Shown here piece after piece: positions 42,598 through 56,042 of a stretch of DNA of 64,000 bases. The first letter of the stretch is position 1. The number at the start of each line of letters is the position of its first letter. The stretch lies in NCBI RefSeq assembly GCF_024713945.1, contig NC_134681.1:1674001-1738000 (forward strand), given 5' to 3'. The notes beneath the pieces are model-generated. The model had not been told where the DNA came from, made no database searches, and worked only from the letters and a program-made list of their open reading frames with translations. A program made the translations under genes and the position numbers. This stretch comes from Dermatophagoides farinae. Taxonomy: Eukaryota > Arthropoda > Arachnida > Sarcoptiformes > Pyroglyphidae.

Positions 42598-44165
42598 AGA
42601 ATTCTCATAAAAGATTATCGCGGATTATTTTCGGACACAATATTCATATGAATCTTGTCTATCTATTGTGTGAGATTCGATTTTTCTTATTTGACAATAA
42701 CGATGATCATGATCATGATGATGATCTATATTTATATTGAGAATCCAAATTAATTATTTTTTGTTTGACACTAGATTCTTATTAATTATAATCTATGATG
42801 ATTGTCAAATGATTGGATCTACTTATGTTTCAAAGCAGAAAAAAAATAAAACCAAAAAAAAACCTCTTTGATGGATTTTTTTTCACGTTCGTTTGTTTGT
42901 TTTGTTGTAGTTGTAGTTGTAGTTGTTGTCGTTGATGCGAAATAATAAAATCAACAACAACAACAAACAAAAAAAAGCCGGCAAAAAAAAACAATAACCC
43001 GAAAAGAAAATGAATGAAAAAGAAAAGAAAAGAAAAGAATTTTTATGGTTCATTCATTGTGATGATATTCTTGATGAATTTTTTTTTATTATTATTATTA
43101 CCATTAGACAAACCATTTTATTTATTATGCAAACACCGGCTAATAACAACTAATAACCAGTAAAAGTTTATTATGAACCAGATTTTTTTTTGCTGTTGTT
43201 GTTGTTTCTGTTTGACATTCGATGAGATATGATAAAGAATATTCTACACACACACATAATGAAGGAAATTCTCATTGATTATTTTCTGAGTTCAAACAGA
43301 ATTGTCTTGAATTTTTATTTTCAGTCATATTATTTGTTGGTCTGTATTCTTGTATTAACCACCTTTATTTTCCTGTCTCTTTATTCCATGGAAATCTATA
43401 GATGATAATCTTATTTAATCCCAAAAATTTTGTTTCCCCAACTACCAAGAAATGAATTTGATTTTCACTGTAATAACAAATGAATAGGCAGTTGATTTAG
43501 TAGATTAAATAGGTTATAGTTGGTTGATTTCCATTGAAACAAAACAACAACAACAACAACAACACAATTCGCTGTTATTAGTTTTTGTTATACTTTCCGG
43601 TTATTTTTTTTTGTTTTTTTCACTCCTTGATAATCAACATGAATTTCAAGATCCAACAAAATACCATTACCTGGTGAAAAAAGTAGAAAAACAAAAAACA
43701 AAAAAAAATTCCCAAGAAGAAATAAAAAAAAAACAACGACATCAACATAAGTGATGAATGTCGAAAACTTTTTTTTGTTTTGTTTTGTTTTGTTTCTGTA
43801 TTCATCAATTTTTCCATTGAATGAAAACAGAAGATAACAAACACGAAATTTGGCTCTTTCAAGATACACATGGACAAAATGGCTATTTGTAATTGGATAA
43901 GTTATAGTTTTGTCTAATTCACCAAAAAGAATTATTATCAAAACGAAAAAAAAAAAATTCTCGCTCACAAGAATATAAATTGTAAAATGAAACACACATT
44001 TGTGTAAATGTCAACAACAACAACAACAAAATTTTTTTTTTCTGGTCATGAAAAGTGATAATAGTCGAAATGAACGAATTTTTTGATGAAAAAAAACAAA
44101 AAAAAAAAAAGAAACCAAAAATCTTGATCAAAAAGTATCGAAAAAAATGAGATTAAGTGGGTATG

Positions 44166-44199
<34 letters not shown>

Positions 44200-46238
44200 A
44201 CAATCAAATCTTTTATGTGATTTCAAAGATCATCATCATCATCATCTTCATTGGAGACATTTTGAAAAGCAACAACAGCAACAACAATAAAAACATCAAT
44301 TCAAGCATCTAAAATGGAATGGATTGTTTGATTTGAAAAACGTGCTTCAATCATGATTTTTTCGGATGAATAACAATAATGATGGTGGCGATGAGAGTGG
44401 CAAGAAAATGACCATTTTTTTTTTTGTTTCATTTTCTTTGGGTCAACAAGCAAACAAACATCACCCAATAATTTTCGGAATTTTTTTCCGATCTCTTGCG
44501 GTGAATAAACTAAAGTGATAGGCTTTCTTTTGTTCGATCACTATGATTTCGGTTCTAAGGAGAAAAAATTTTTATTTCTCCGAACAATTGAAAAGAAAAA
44601 CTATTTTTCATTTTATTTGTTTAATGATTCTTGGCTTTTTTTTGTTGAATTCCATTCCATTTTTTTTCGCGAAAAAAAACCACATTTCTTCATAATGAGC
44701 TTGGAATTGTTCATCGACAGAATTCATGGAGCGAATGAATTTTCATTCTTTTTTTTTTAATTTGAAATAAATTCTTCTTTTTTTTCTTGTCATTTTCGTA
44801 ACAAAATGCCAAAGGCTGCTACTGATTCTGCTGCTGCTACTGACTCTGGTTTTGATTATTAATTATGATGATGATGATGATTATGATGATGATTTTCTTT
44901 TCATTTCATTTCATTAGAGTTTATTTATTTGTTATAAATTTTCACATTGTATCATTATAGAATCTTTGCTTCTCCTACTACTACTACTACTACTATCATA
45001 TTCTGTTTGGATCATTCATTGCCAATCGAATCAAATGTGTGTGTGTGTGTGTTTGTGTCTAGCTAGCTCATTATCATTATGATTATTATTATGAGCAAAA
45101 AAAATTGTTTTTTGGCCATTAAAATCAGTGAGTCAATCAAATCATCAATTTTTTTTATAGCTTATTATTATACATTGAAATGTTAACCACATACACACAC
45201 AGAGAGAGAGACACGGAATTTTTTTCCCCACTCATTCATTCATTTTTTGATTACCACCATCATCATTATGATGATTTTTTTTCTGAATTTTTAAATTTTT
45301 TTTTATTCTGCTGGTTCGAAAATTTTTTTTCATCTTCAAAAAAATGAAATGAAATGAATTGGAATGATTTTTTTTTTCTTGTTGTATATCACAACCACCA
45401 CTACAATGAAATTCAAATGTAAGAATAGCTGCCTATTAATAGGAAAAAAAACACAGAATCCAATTCTGTAAAAAGGTCATCATCATCATCATCATCATCA
45501 TGATAATGTCATGACATTCAAATAAAGATTATGTGACAATGTAGAGTTTCAAATGACAATTGTTTTTTTTTGTCCTTGAACGACAAATATATATTCACCA
45601 TCAAAGCCGCAATTTTTTTTCGATTTTTCATTCAATCATTATCACCACAATCATGGCCACAAAGGCCATCATCATCATCATCATCATCTTCTTCTTCTGG
45701 TTCATTTGATATTCACCAAAAAAACAGTCGACGACCACAAAACATTATTGGCAAGAATTTACATTGAAAAAAAAAATATAGCCAAGTGTAAATGAATGGA
45801 AGAATGGAATTTTTTTTTCATCCATAAAAAAACACACACACACTTGATATCATTCATTGGCGACAATGAATGATTGATATTTCCGGAATCCAATAAAAAT
45901 TTCTTCTTTTTTTTCATTTATTCAGACCATCATCATCATTATCATGATGATGATCATTTCATTTCAATTTTTTTTTCTCTTTTCCATAATCATCAGGATG
46001 ATTTTAATCCATAAAGGAGAAAAAAAATTCGATTTGAAAATGAGTTTGCAATTCTTGTTTTTTCATCTTTGATCCAACAAAATGAACGAATGAATGAATG
46101 ACATTTAACAATGAAATGCAAGAATGATGAATCGATTCTTCTTGTTTGAATGTGTCACCATTTTTTTTTTTTGTTGTCATTGCTCTTCAATTGTCCATCC
46201 ATTTATATTTATTAGATGAATTTTAGAAAAAAAATGAG

Positions 46239-46355
46239 AAAAAAAATTCAAATTTCATTTGACATTCAAAATTTGAATTTTTTTTATCGTTGCTTTTTTT
46301 ACACCACTTGAACGATAGTAAATAAAAAATGGAAAATTTTCAAAATTTTCCATTT
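46239..46355. repeat. Two adjacent perfect inverted repeats
   Basis: 46239-46255 and 46269-46285 are exact 17-base reverse complements around a 13-base loop. 46327-46340 and 46342-46355 are exact 14-base reverse complements around one base. Both would fold as hairpins in RNA from the proposed intron. I see no terminal target-site duplication that would make them a transposon remnant. Confidence 0.8.
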
Positions 46356-48210
46356 AAATCTAACCACATTCTGGATGTTGAATGTAAATTATTGTCAAAA
46401 CAAAACAAAAAGCAGCAGCAGCAACCAAAAGTTCAATGTTCGTGAATTGATTAAATCAGATGTGTGTGTATGTGTGTGTGTGTATGCGGTGCGGTTCGGT
46501 GCGATTGTTTGAATATTCGTATTTTAAAATTTTGTGATTCACAAGTTTTTTTTCCCTCGAATTTTTATTCAGTCAATATTTTTTTTTGTTTACATTTTCT
46601 ATTAATTTAAAGTGTTAAATATCCACATTTTTTTATTCATTATAACCGAACAAAGAATCGAAACTTTACGCACGTATGAATCGCAATGAATTTTTTTCGT
46701 TTTGTTTTTTTTTTATTCACACTTTATCAACAACAACAGCAACAGCAGCAGCAGCAGAACAGTCTAATTCCTTTTTGCACACACACCCACACTTAATATT
46801 GCAATTGCATTTGTTGAATGAAACAAACAATAAATAAATAAATAGACAAACCAAGTAGGAAAAAAAAAATTCTTCTTATGGATTCTAATTATAAACAACA
46901 GCAGCTAACAACAACAACAACAATAATAATAAATCTCATTCAAGATTCTGTATATGAAATTTGACTAGCAACGATATAATTAAAACAAATGAATGAATGA
47001 ATGAATGAATCAAGTTTAATTCTTTTCCCCTAGTATTCATTCAAATTATTGCCATATGTCATCATTCATTCATTCATTGTTCATTTATAAATGAGAAAAT
47101 CTAAATGTAATGGTTTTTTTTCATTGTCGCCATCATCATCGTCTTCTTAGTCTTTTTCCTCTTTCGGAAATTAAAAAAAAAAATTTCTATTTCTATTTAT
47201 AAATACACTGGATACACGCCTACATCCACTTACACCCACGCACACCCACACACACAGACACATGGATAGAATTAATGAATTGTGGATATGAAAGTGTTTG
47301 TATACACCATACCCGGAGACATTCAATTCAATTTTTTTTATTTACGTTTCTATTTTTGTCACCATTTTATTATTATTACTTTGGTTTTTTTTATATTTAC
47401 AAAAAAAAAATAAGACAATTTTACCACCACCACTATCACCATTGCCACCACCAGCACCAATACCACTATCATTTTTTCGATTTGATTTGCATCTTAAATC
47501 CTCATCATCATCTTTAGTTTGTATGCGAGAAAAGACAAAAAAAAAATTATTAAATTTGTTGTTAATCATTGAAATTCTTTGAAAAAAAAATCATCATCTT
47601 TTTCACTCCAATTCAGTCAAGTGTAATTGTTAAGTGTTTTTTTTTGTCTCTTGTTTGTGTTTGTGTTTTGTTGTTTTGGGAAAAAAAAATATTCAATCTA
47701 TCGTTTTTTCTCGATTTGTTGACGATCAGAAAAAAACTTTGCGTCATTTATTTTGACAATTTTCATTCATTATTTAAAGGAGAGATGAAGAAGATGAATG
47801 ATTAATCAAAACTCATCCATCCATTTATTCAATTTAATTTGATTTGATTTTGATTTCCATTTCCATTCATTATTTTGTTTGTAGTATATTTTGGCTAATT
47901 CAATTTCAAACGTAAATATTATATTGTTTATTATTTATTGGATGGAAAATCATTGAATTTATGAATGACTGATGATTATGATTATGATGATGATGATGAA
48001 TCATTGAACCATAAATTGTGAGTTTCATCATCATATGCAAATGAATCATCATCATCATAATATGGATGTGTTTTTATTATTATGTTGTGTATTGTCCAAA
48101 TTTGTGAATAATGTGTACACGCATGCACGTGCATTTGATTTTTGTTCAATTTTATTTTCAGTTTTAACAAATTTCACAATTTTTTTTTGTCGTTCATTTT
48201 CATTTTTTAG

Positions 48211-50492
48211 TCATCATACAAAAACAACAAGTTGGTTACCACCACCCTTAACTGCTGATATTTGGAAACAAATTTGTCTGGATCCAATATTAAATAATAA
48301 TAATAATAATAATCCAACATTGAAAATTTTAAATCAACAATCAAGTGAATCATCATCGATAACATCAACATCATCGTCAGCGGCATCGTCATCGGATCCG
48401 GAATCTCAACAACAGCAGCAGCAGCAGCAACAACAACAACAACAACGTGTTTTTCTTCATCATAATCATCCGATTGATAATTTACTATCACCATCACAGC
48501 CACAATCATCATTATTATTACCATATGGATGGGAAATTGCAATCGATAATGAAGGAAAACAATATTATATCAAGTATGTTTGTTTTGAATGATAATGAAA
48601 ATTAAAAAAATTAAAAAATAAAAAATTTTCATTTTCAATCAAAAGCCATATCAATTGTAGTACAACGTATCAATTACCAACGAATAAAGAATTGGATGAT
48701 GATCCACCACCAAAACCACGTATTGTAACATTAAAACGTGATAAAGAATTAGGTTTTGGTTTTGTTGCCGGCAGTGATCGGCCAGTGATTGTACGTTTTG
48801 TCAAAGAAAATGGTCCAAGTGAATTTACATTACAAGCCGGTGATCAAATATTTGAAGTTAATGGCCATAATGTACGTGATTCACCACGTGAACATGTTAT
48901 TGAATTAATCAAGTGAGTCAACCTTTGTCGTTTTTAAATTCATTCATTAACATTTTTTTTTATCGTTTTTTACATATATACTAATTAATCAATCAATGAA
49001 TTAAACAAATGTAATGAAAAAAGATCAAGTGAAGAAACAGTAACATTAGTTGTATGTCAACCATATGTACAGAATTCAATTAATCGTAAATCAGCATTGT
49101 TAACAGCGGCCAAAAAAGCACGTTTACGTTCAAATCCATCACGTGTACGTTTTGCCGAAGGTGTCATTGTAAATGGTTCACCATTATTCTGTTCATCAAT
49201 GGCGCCAACATTTACATCAAATTCTTGTACATGTGGATCAACAACAACAACAACATCATCATCATCATCATCGTCAACATCATCATCATCATCATCATCA
49301 GCAACTGAAATGTTTGAAAAAAAAATTTTTTGTCAACAACATAATAATAGTGAAACAATAATGCCAATCATACCAAATATATTGAAAGTTTTCCTTGAAA
49401 ATGGTCAAACAAAAACATTTAAATATGATGGCAATACAACTGTACAGGTAATTGAATCAAATTGAAGTCGTAATTTTTTTTTCTTGACTTTTAATTTTCA
49501 AATTTACATAATATATAAATAGAATGTATCGGATTCATTATGTGAAAAATTGGCTATAAAATCCTGTAATTATTATTATGGATTAATGTGTGAACAAATG
49601 AATCCAAATAGTGGTGGTGGTGGTGGTGGTGGCGGTTCTACTAAACAACAGCAACAAATTTCACATGAACAACATATACAGCCACCATCAGCGTCACAAT
49701 TACAATCATCAGCATCACAACCACAACCACAACCACCACCACCACTCCCAACAGCAGCAACGACAACAACAACAACAACAGAATCAGTATCAGCAGCAAC
49801 AGCAGCTATACATCAACCATCAAATATGGCTATAATCGATAATAATAAATCTTCAATAAAATTGCATAACAATTTATATGGCCATTATAATCATCATCAT
49901 AATCATCGTAATAATCATCATTATCATAATAGATTAACATTATTAGATCCAAATGAAATGATTGCCAATGTAAGTAAAAACATTGATAATCATGATCATG
50001 ATCATATTCGTGATGATGATGATGATCTTTATCAAAAACATCGATTATTGAATAACATCGATATGATTATTAATCATGATGAAGATTATAATAACAATGA
50101 TATGATATGATATGAATATTTTAAAACATTTGCCATTTTCAATGCTTATTCTATCAATCTCTCTCTGTCTGTCTGTCTGGCTGTTTTGTTTCAATCTTTG
50201 TATCCATCTCATTCTTACATCCCACTCATATTGGTTTTCATCGATTAATTGATTTTTCCGAGTTTTATCTTGTTCAAAATATTTCCGCTAATTAATTGTT
50301 TCTCTGTTTCACTTTCACTTTCACTCTCTATCTCTATCTATCTAACCATCTATTTGTTGAGCTTTAATTTTCAATTTTTCAATTCCTCTTTTATTATTGG
50401 GCTGCTTTCAATTTTTTTTCTTCAATTGCTTCACCATTTTAATGATAATAATAATGAAATTTAATACGTTTGCTGTTTGTTTGCTTGTTTGT

Positions 50493-50526
<34 letters not shown>

Positions 50527-53500
50527 CCATCATCTCAACATTAATGGTCATCATAATTTAAATTTTCATAAATTAGATTGCCGCCCGTCCAAATGCACAT
50601 AATTTACGTTGTATATTCCGTGTAATTATTGTACCAATGGATCCAATGAAATTATTGGAACAAGATCGTCATACATTTGAATATTTCTATCAACAATGTT
50701 GTAATGATATTGTTTATGAACGTTTTGTACCGGAAATTCGTTATGAAATTGCCATTCGTTTAGCATCATTGCATATAATTGAACATGTTTTAAGCCATCA
50801 TCATCATCATCAACAACAACAGCAGCCACAATCACAATCACAATCACAAAAATTGAAAACATTTTCAACAACAACCATAACGACAGCCGAAACAACAACA
50901 ACAACAATACAACCAATGAATCTGAATCAATTGAAACAAATAAATCTTAAAACATTGGATGACGAATATGGATTGGAAAATTTTGTACCAAATTCATTAT
51001 ATAAATCAATGAAACGTAAAGAATTGATACGTTTATTATTACATTCCATTAAATTGAATCAACATTTATTTGTAACAAATTCAACAACAACAACAACAAC
51101 AACATCTACTAATAATTTAAATGATTCACAACAACAACAACAACAACAACAATTGTTGAAAAATAAAATGGATAATAAAAGACAATATTCAAATCCATCA
51201 TTAGACACAATGACAACTGCAACAACAATTTGTTCATCATCATCATCATCATCATCATTGTCATCATTAAGTCGTTTAAATAGTTTTAATAATCATTATC
51301 ATTATAAAAATCGTCAACCATCCATAACATCATTGCAAGCGAAATTATATTTTTTAAAAATTTTATCCGAATTACCTTGTTATGGTGCCAAAATGTTCAT
51401 TACAACTAGAAAATTAATGATGAATGATAATAATGATAATAATATGGTTGAACATTACAATGTGAATGAAAACAACAACATCAATAATAATAATAATAAT
51501 AATAGTGATAATAATGTGAACATTGTAAACATGAACAGTAAACGTCACACAAATAATGAATTGATCAAGAAAAAAAATTTAAATGTTGGTGATATTAAAC
51601 ATATGAAACGAAATCAATCGGCGACAACTACTGTAATGAATGAAAAAATCATTATTATAAATCCAAAATTTGGCATTAGTCATATGAATAATAATCATTT
51701 GAATCCAGTTTCATATCCACAAACAATAATGAAATTAGAAGATATTCAATCAATACGTGTTACACATAATGATCAAACATTGTTGAATGATGTGGAAATT
51801 TATGCCAATCATACAACGGTTGGAAATGTAAATGCAGATTTTATCATATCATTAGATTCGAAAGAAACCGAAGAATTTCTATTATTTGTACGTGCATATC
51901 AATCATTATTGTTGATTAATAATTTACATAATAATGATAATGATAATGTGAATAATGGAAAAAATTTAAATTCAAATACAAATAAACAACAAATGTTGAA
52001 TGTTAATGAAGAAAATTTAAAACAATTAATCGAACGTTCAACATTGAAAATACAATGGGAATTACCACGTGAATGGTGGAATGATGGTGCGCCAAGATAT
52101 TATGGTCATCATAATGTTTTAGCATCCGGCTGGAATTATGTTCCTTCCAATAATAATGATGGTAATGGTCAACGAAAAATACATCAAGCTGATTTATCGA
52201 TACCACCACCATATTATTCAACAAAAATGGTAAATCTTTGTCAACAGAAGCAGCCAAAAATGATGATAAAATCGATGGAAATTAGAAATCCAACAAAAAT
52301 ACCAATTATTATAACGACAGATTTAACTGCTAATAAAACAACTGAAATAATTGAATCAATAGATTCGCGTGATTCACTGCTTTATACAATGGAAGAAATG
52401 AATAAAAATCTAGAAGATCAACTTATCAATCGTTATGATGGTAGACCATTATCAGTGGATATGCCAAGTTTAATATCAATGGAAATACTTGAATCACATG
52501 GTCCGGGTCGTCAACAAATAGATGATGATGTGATGGTAATGAAATCTGAATCTAAATGGCAACAAAAACAGCAACAACAACAACAACAAAATGTGGATCA
52601 AGTTTTACAAAATGTTAATGAAATGAATCGTATATTGAATGATACGGAAAAATATCTTGATCAAATGATGATGAATAAGAAATCTACAAAAACGGAAATG
52701 AATGAAAAAAGTATGTAGATGCCTGTTCTGTTGCCTATCCTATATTTGTTCATCAATCAATTGATTTTTTTCTTTTTTTTTTGGTCCAAATTAGATATCA
52801 TTCCCGATTTGACAAGTGATCATCATTGGAATCATAATCATGAAACAGAAACAGCAACAAAAACGAAACAATCAACTTTATTATCACCATCATCATCATC
52901 ATCTGAAAATAATGATATGTTACTTATACCGAAATTATTACAAGCTGAAACCGATTTATTGGATGCAATGAAATCATTGGACGATGTAATCATTATGAAT
53001 CACAATAATGACAAAAATGAATCAACGAACAATGTTGAAAATGATTATCGATTAGATCTTGTGGCCATACCACCACCACCACCACCACCAATATCAGGAG
53101 ATATCAAATTGGATGATGCACAACCACCACCAACGCCTTATAAAGAATTGGCTGAAATTTTTCAACCATTAATCGTGATCGATAATGAAACTACTGATTC
53201 ATCATTGGATCAACAACAACACCAGCAGCAGCAAACACAAAATTCACAGGAAAGAGTTGTAGCTGAATTAGATATGCTTTGTGATAGTTTAATGGCAATG
53301 AAATCACAGAATCAATCATCATTATTGTCATCATCAACACAAATGGTGGCAATTTGTAATGATGATGACAATAATAATCATACAATCGGTATTAACAACA
53401 ACATTGGTGGTCAACAACAATCGTCATCATATGATTCATCATCATGTGATGAAGCAATCATATCAAGATCACCATCAAAAACACCAACAATTATTATTAA

Positions 53501-54715
53501 TGATAATGATCATGATGAGGTTGAAGAATTTATCAATTATTCAAATCTTGTAATACCACCACCACCATCATCATCATCACCGCTGGAATCATCGTTAATG
53601 TTACAAGAACAATTGAATGTTATTGAAAAATTTCGTCAAGCAACTGATGATGTGAAAAAAATGTGTACATTATATCATGATGTTGCGACCGACAACAACA
53701 AACAACAGCAACCAGAACTTCCACAACAACAACAACAACAACAACAACAGCAACTGGATGATCAGCAATTATTTCATCATCCACAGCACGAATGGCTACA
53801 ACAATTAGCTATGGCTGTACATCAGCAGCAGCAGCAACAGATATTATCTGACTCCGGTAATAATAATAACCGACAATATTATTATTGCAATATACCACAA
53901 CAATATTCATCATTACCAACATTATATAATAGTAATAATCAACAACAACAACAACAACGACAACAACAATCATCGACAATGGATGAATCAACATTGAATC
54001 AACAGAATTATCCAACCAATGATTTACATTCAATCATTCTACAATATCAACAACAACAACAACAACAGCGAATGGATCCAAATGGATTAATCTCGAAAAA
54101 TATAACAAGATCACAATCATTGAATCAATTTGATTATCAACAACAACGACAGCGACAGCAATCAAATTGTTATTATGATAAAAAAATGGCTATGATGACA
54201 CCACAACCATCACCACCAATGGATATTTTTCACCACCAAAAACAAGGCCCATTACAACAGCAACAACAACAACAAATTCAATATAAACAAAAACCACCAT
54301 TACCACCAAGTATAATGGTGATGAAAGAAAAACATCGATTACGTCAACAACAACAACAACAGCAACAGCAACGTAAAAATGAAAATTTTGAACAACAACA
54401 ACAACAAATTCAATGTTCATCACAATCGATAATCGATCAAAATAATCAATCAATATCGATGAATATTGGACGTAGATCACCACCAGCTTATCATCATTAT
54501 TATCACCATCATCATCAACAACAAAATTCACCACAAGATGGTAGCATCACTCCTAGCAGTATAGAGGATGCTTATATGAATGAAGCGGCATTAATAGCAG
54601 CGGCAATGCAACAATCATCTACATCATCTGCATCATCATCACCTGGACCAATAACAATGGTTAATAATAATAATTATAATTATTCAACAACATTGTTTGG
54701 ACAACAACAACAACC

Positions 54716-54749
<34 letters not shown>

Positions 54750-55643
54750 ATTTATTATCCTTCTAATTTGGGGATGACTGCTACAAAATCACATATTCAA
54801 AATAACAACAACAGCAGCAATGGATCTTTATCCGGAACATCATCGATTCAAAATAATTCAATCATAATGCCAACAACAAATAATCAATCACAACGACAGC
54901 ATCAGCAACAACAGCAGCCAAATCGTTATCATCAAATACGTGAATCGAAAAAAAGTTGTTTTCAAACAAAAGAAATGGAAGAAATATTTATACAATGTCA
55001 ATATGATATTGATATGTTATTGGCACGATTAGAAGAGGTTCATGAACATCGTATTTCATCCAATAATAATGATAACATCTCACCATCATCATCATCATCA
55101 TCATCAACAATAACAACAACAACAACAACAACAGCAACTGGTGGCAAACCATTAATGATTGGATCATTGACAGCAAAAGAAACATTATTAGTTGAATCCA
55201 GACATTTTATAACGGCATCAAAATTATTTGTTAAATGTGCAACAGAAGGATCATTACAATTAATTGATTATCTTACTGAATGTGTTGGCCTATTGGAACG
55301 TATGTTTATAATAAGTGAAGATATATTATTAGGTGATACAACAACAATCATACAATCACCGGCACAAATTACTTGTCTAGTTGATCGTTTGAAAGAAGTT
55401 GCAGCAACATATGCATATACTGTTGATGTTGTAAGAAGATTAGTTAATCATAATCCACCATATCATGATCAGAATGATGATCATGATGATAATAATAATA
55501 ATAATAACGATAATGATAATGATAATGATAATGAAAATGATCAAATAACTAAAAATCCATATCTAGATCTATTGATGACTCATGCAACAGGATTGTCAAC
55601 TAGTCTCAGTACATTGATGCGTACATTACGAACAATGAATTGA
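48211..55643 (+). CDS. FRMPD4: FRMPD4/Preso-like WW-PDZ-FERM scaffold protein, conserved body (six exons)
   Basis: Exons: 48211-48573, 48661-48912, 49024-49447, 49523-49969, 50577-52710, 52795-55643; all GT-AG, and phases agree. With the 38197 exon the protein is 2531 aa. FRMPD4 (Preso) is a postsynaptic scaffold linking PSD-95 and mGluR signalling; FRMPD1/3/4 share PDZ-FERM. Order (residues in the long model): HTKTTSWLPPP lead-in at about 378; WW-like segment LPYGWEI...GKQYYIN at 479-497, whose second Trp is missing; PDZ at about 516-600 with GFGF loop at 528-531; linker AAKKARLRSNPSRVRFAEGV, a family hallmark; FERM F1 (NILKVFLENGQTKTFKYD) from 699; F2 (DPMKLLEQDRHTFEYFYQQC, then NDIVYERFVPEIRYEIAIRL) from about 890; then LDDEYGLENFVPNSLYKSMK, SLQAKLYFLKILSEL and F3 (PKFGISH, then EEFLLFVRAYQSLLL). 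Q/H/N/T runs fill loops between these blocks. The last exon is largely polyQ with a helical end (ESRHFITASKLFVKCATEGS, then LTECVGLLERMFIISEDILL). An alternative start at 48035 or 48062 reads into exon 48211 without splicing and begins MDVF. Confidence 0.93.
49970..50576 (+). other. 607-bp intron inside the FERM-coding region
   Basis: Bounded by a GTAAGT donor and an AAATTAG acceptor. The exon frame stays open for 141 bases past the donor to a TGA ending at 50110. It contains a (CAT)n tract at 50494-50525. The next exon begins IAARPNAHNLRCIFRV, matching the start of the FERM F2 region in the FRMPD family, which fixes the acceptor. Confidence 0.8.
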
Positions 55644-56016
55644 CCATTTGACCTATTGTTTTTTTTCCGGATAATTTTATGTATTATGTGGAATGAAAAT
55701 TGATGCAAAAAAAAATGAATAAATAAATGAATCTTTTTTTTCATTTTTTAATTTATTAATTTTTTAAGAAAAATTATATTCCAAAATTGACGATTGATTT
55801 AGTTATTTTTCGATGTTAAATATATGTTAATTAATTGATGACGGCAATATAATATAATAATGAAAATGTTTCAATTTCAATTGTTAGTGTGTCGGTGTTA
55901 ATAAAATAGTGGACAAGCATTTTTTTTTCTTCTTTCTTTTCTTTTTTTTTAAATTTCTCTCACTCGATTTTTTGTTTTCTCGATTTCTACCTGAAAATGT
56001 TTTTTTTTGCTGAAGA
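55644..56016. other. Short convergent intergenic region
   Basis: About 370 bp between the FRMPD4-like stop codon (plus strand) and the end of PLP2 (minus strand). It holds the 3' ends of both transcripts and no gene. Confidence 0.8.
55718..55727 (+). terminator. Polyadenylation signal of the FRMPD4-like gene
   Basis: Two overlapping AATAAA hexamers 75 bp past the stop codon, followed by a T-rich stretch. Confidence 0.6.
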
Positions 56017-56022
56017 TTTATT
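56017..56022 (-). terminator. Candidate polyadenylation signal of PLP2
   Basis: AATAAA on the minus strand about 20 bp past the PLP2 stop, implying a very short 3' UTR. Confidence 0.45.
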
Positions 56023-56042
56023 TTTCTTATTTGATCCATAAT

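Larger units (their letters stand above)
39324..48210 (+). other. Intron 1 of the FRMPD4-like gene (proposed), 8.9 kb
   Basis: GTAAGT donor at 39324 and a CATTTTTTAG acceptor at 48210. The interior is repeat-rich: (TTTA)n at 42381-42403, (CAT)10 at 42566-42597, GT tracts near 44168 and paired inverted repeats at 46239-46355. Two short coding-like segments (45640-45767 plus strand, 47511-47425 minus strand) stand out and are discussed as findings. Another TATA-like site, TTATAAATAC, lies near 47197. Confidence 0.5.

Noticed and set aside
43588-43995. 135-residue minus-strand frame rich in Phe and Lys
   Set aside because: Composition follows A/T runs; there is no hydrophobic pattern consistent with a membrane protein beyond the poly-Phe.
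54190-54534. Val-rich frame antisense to the FRMPD4-like last exon
   Set aside because: It is a shadow of polyQ codons (CAA read as TTG).
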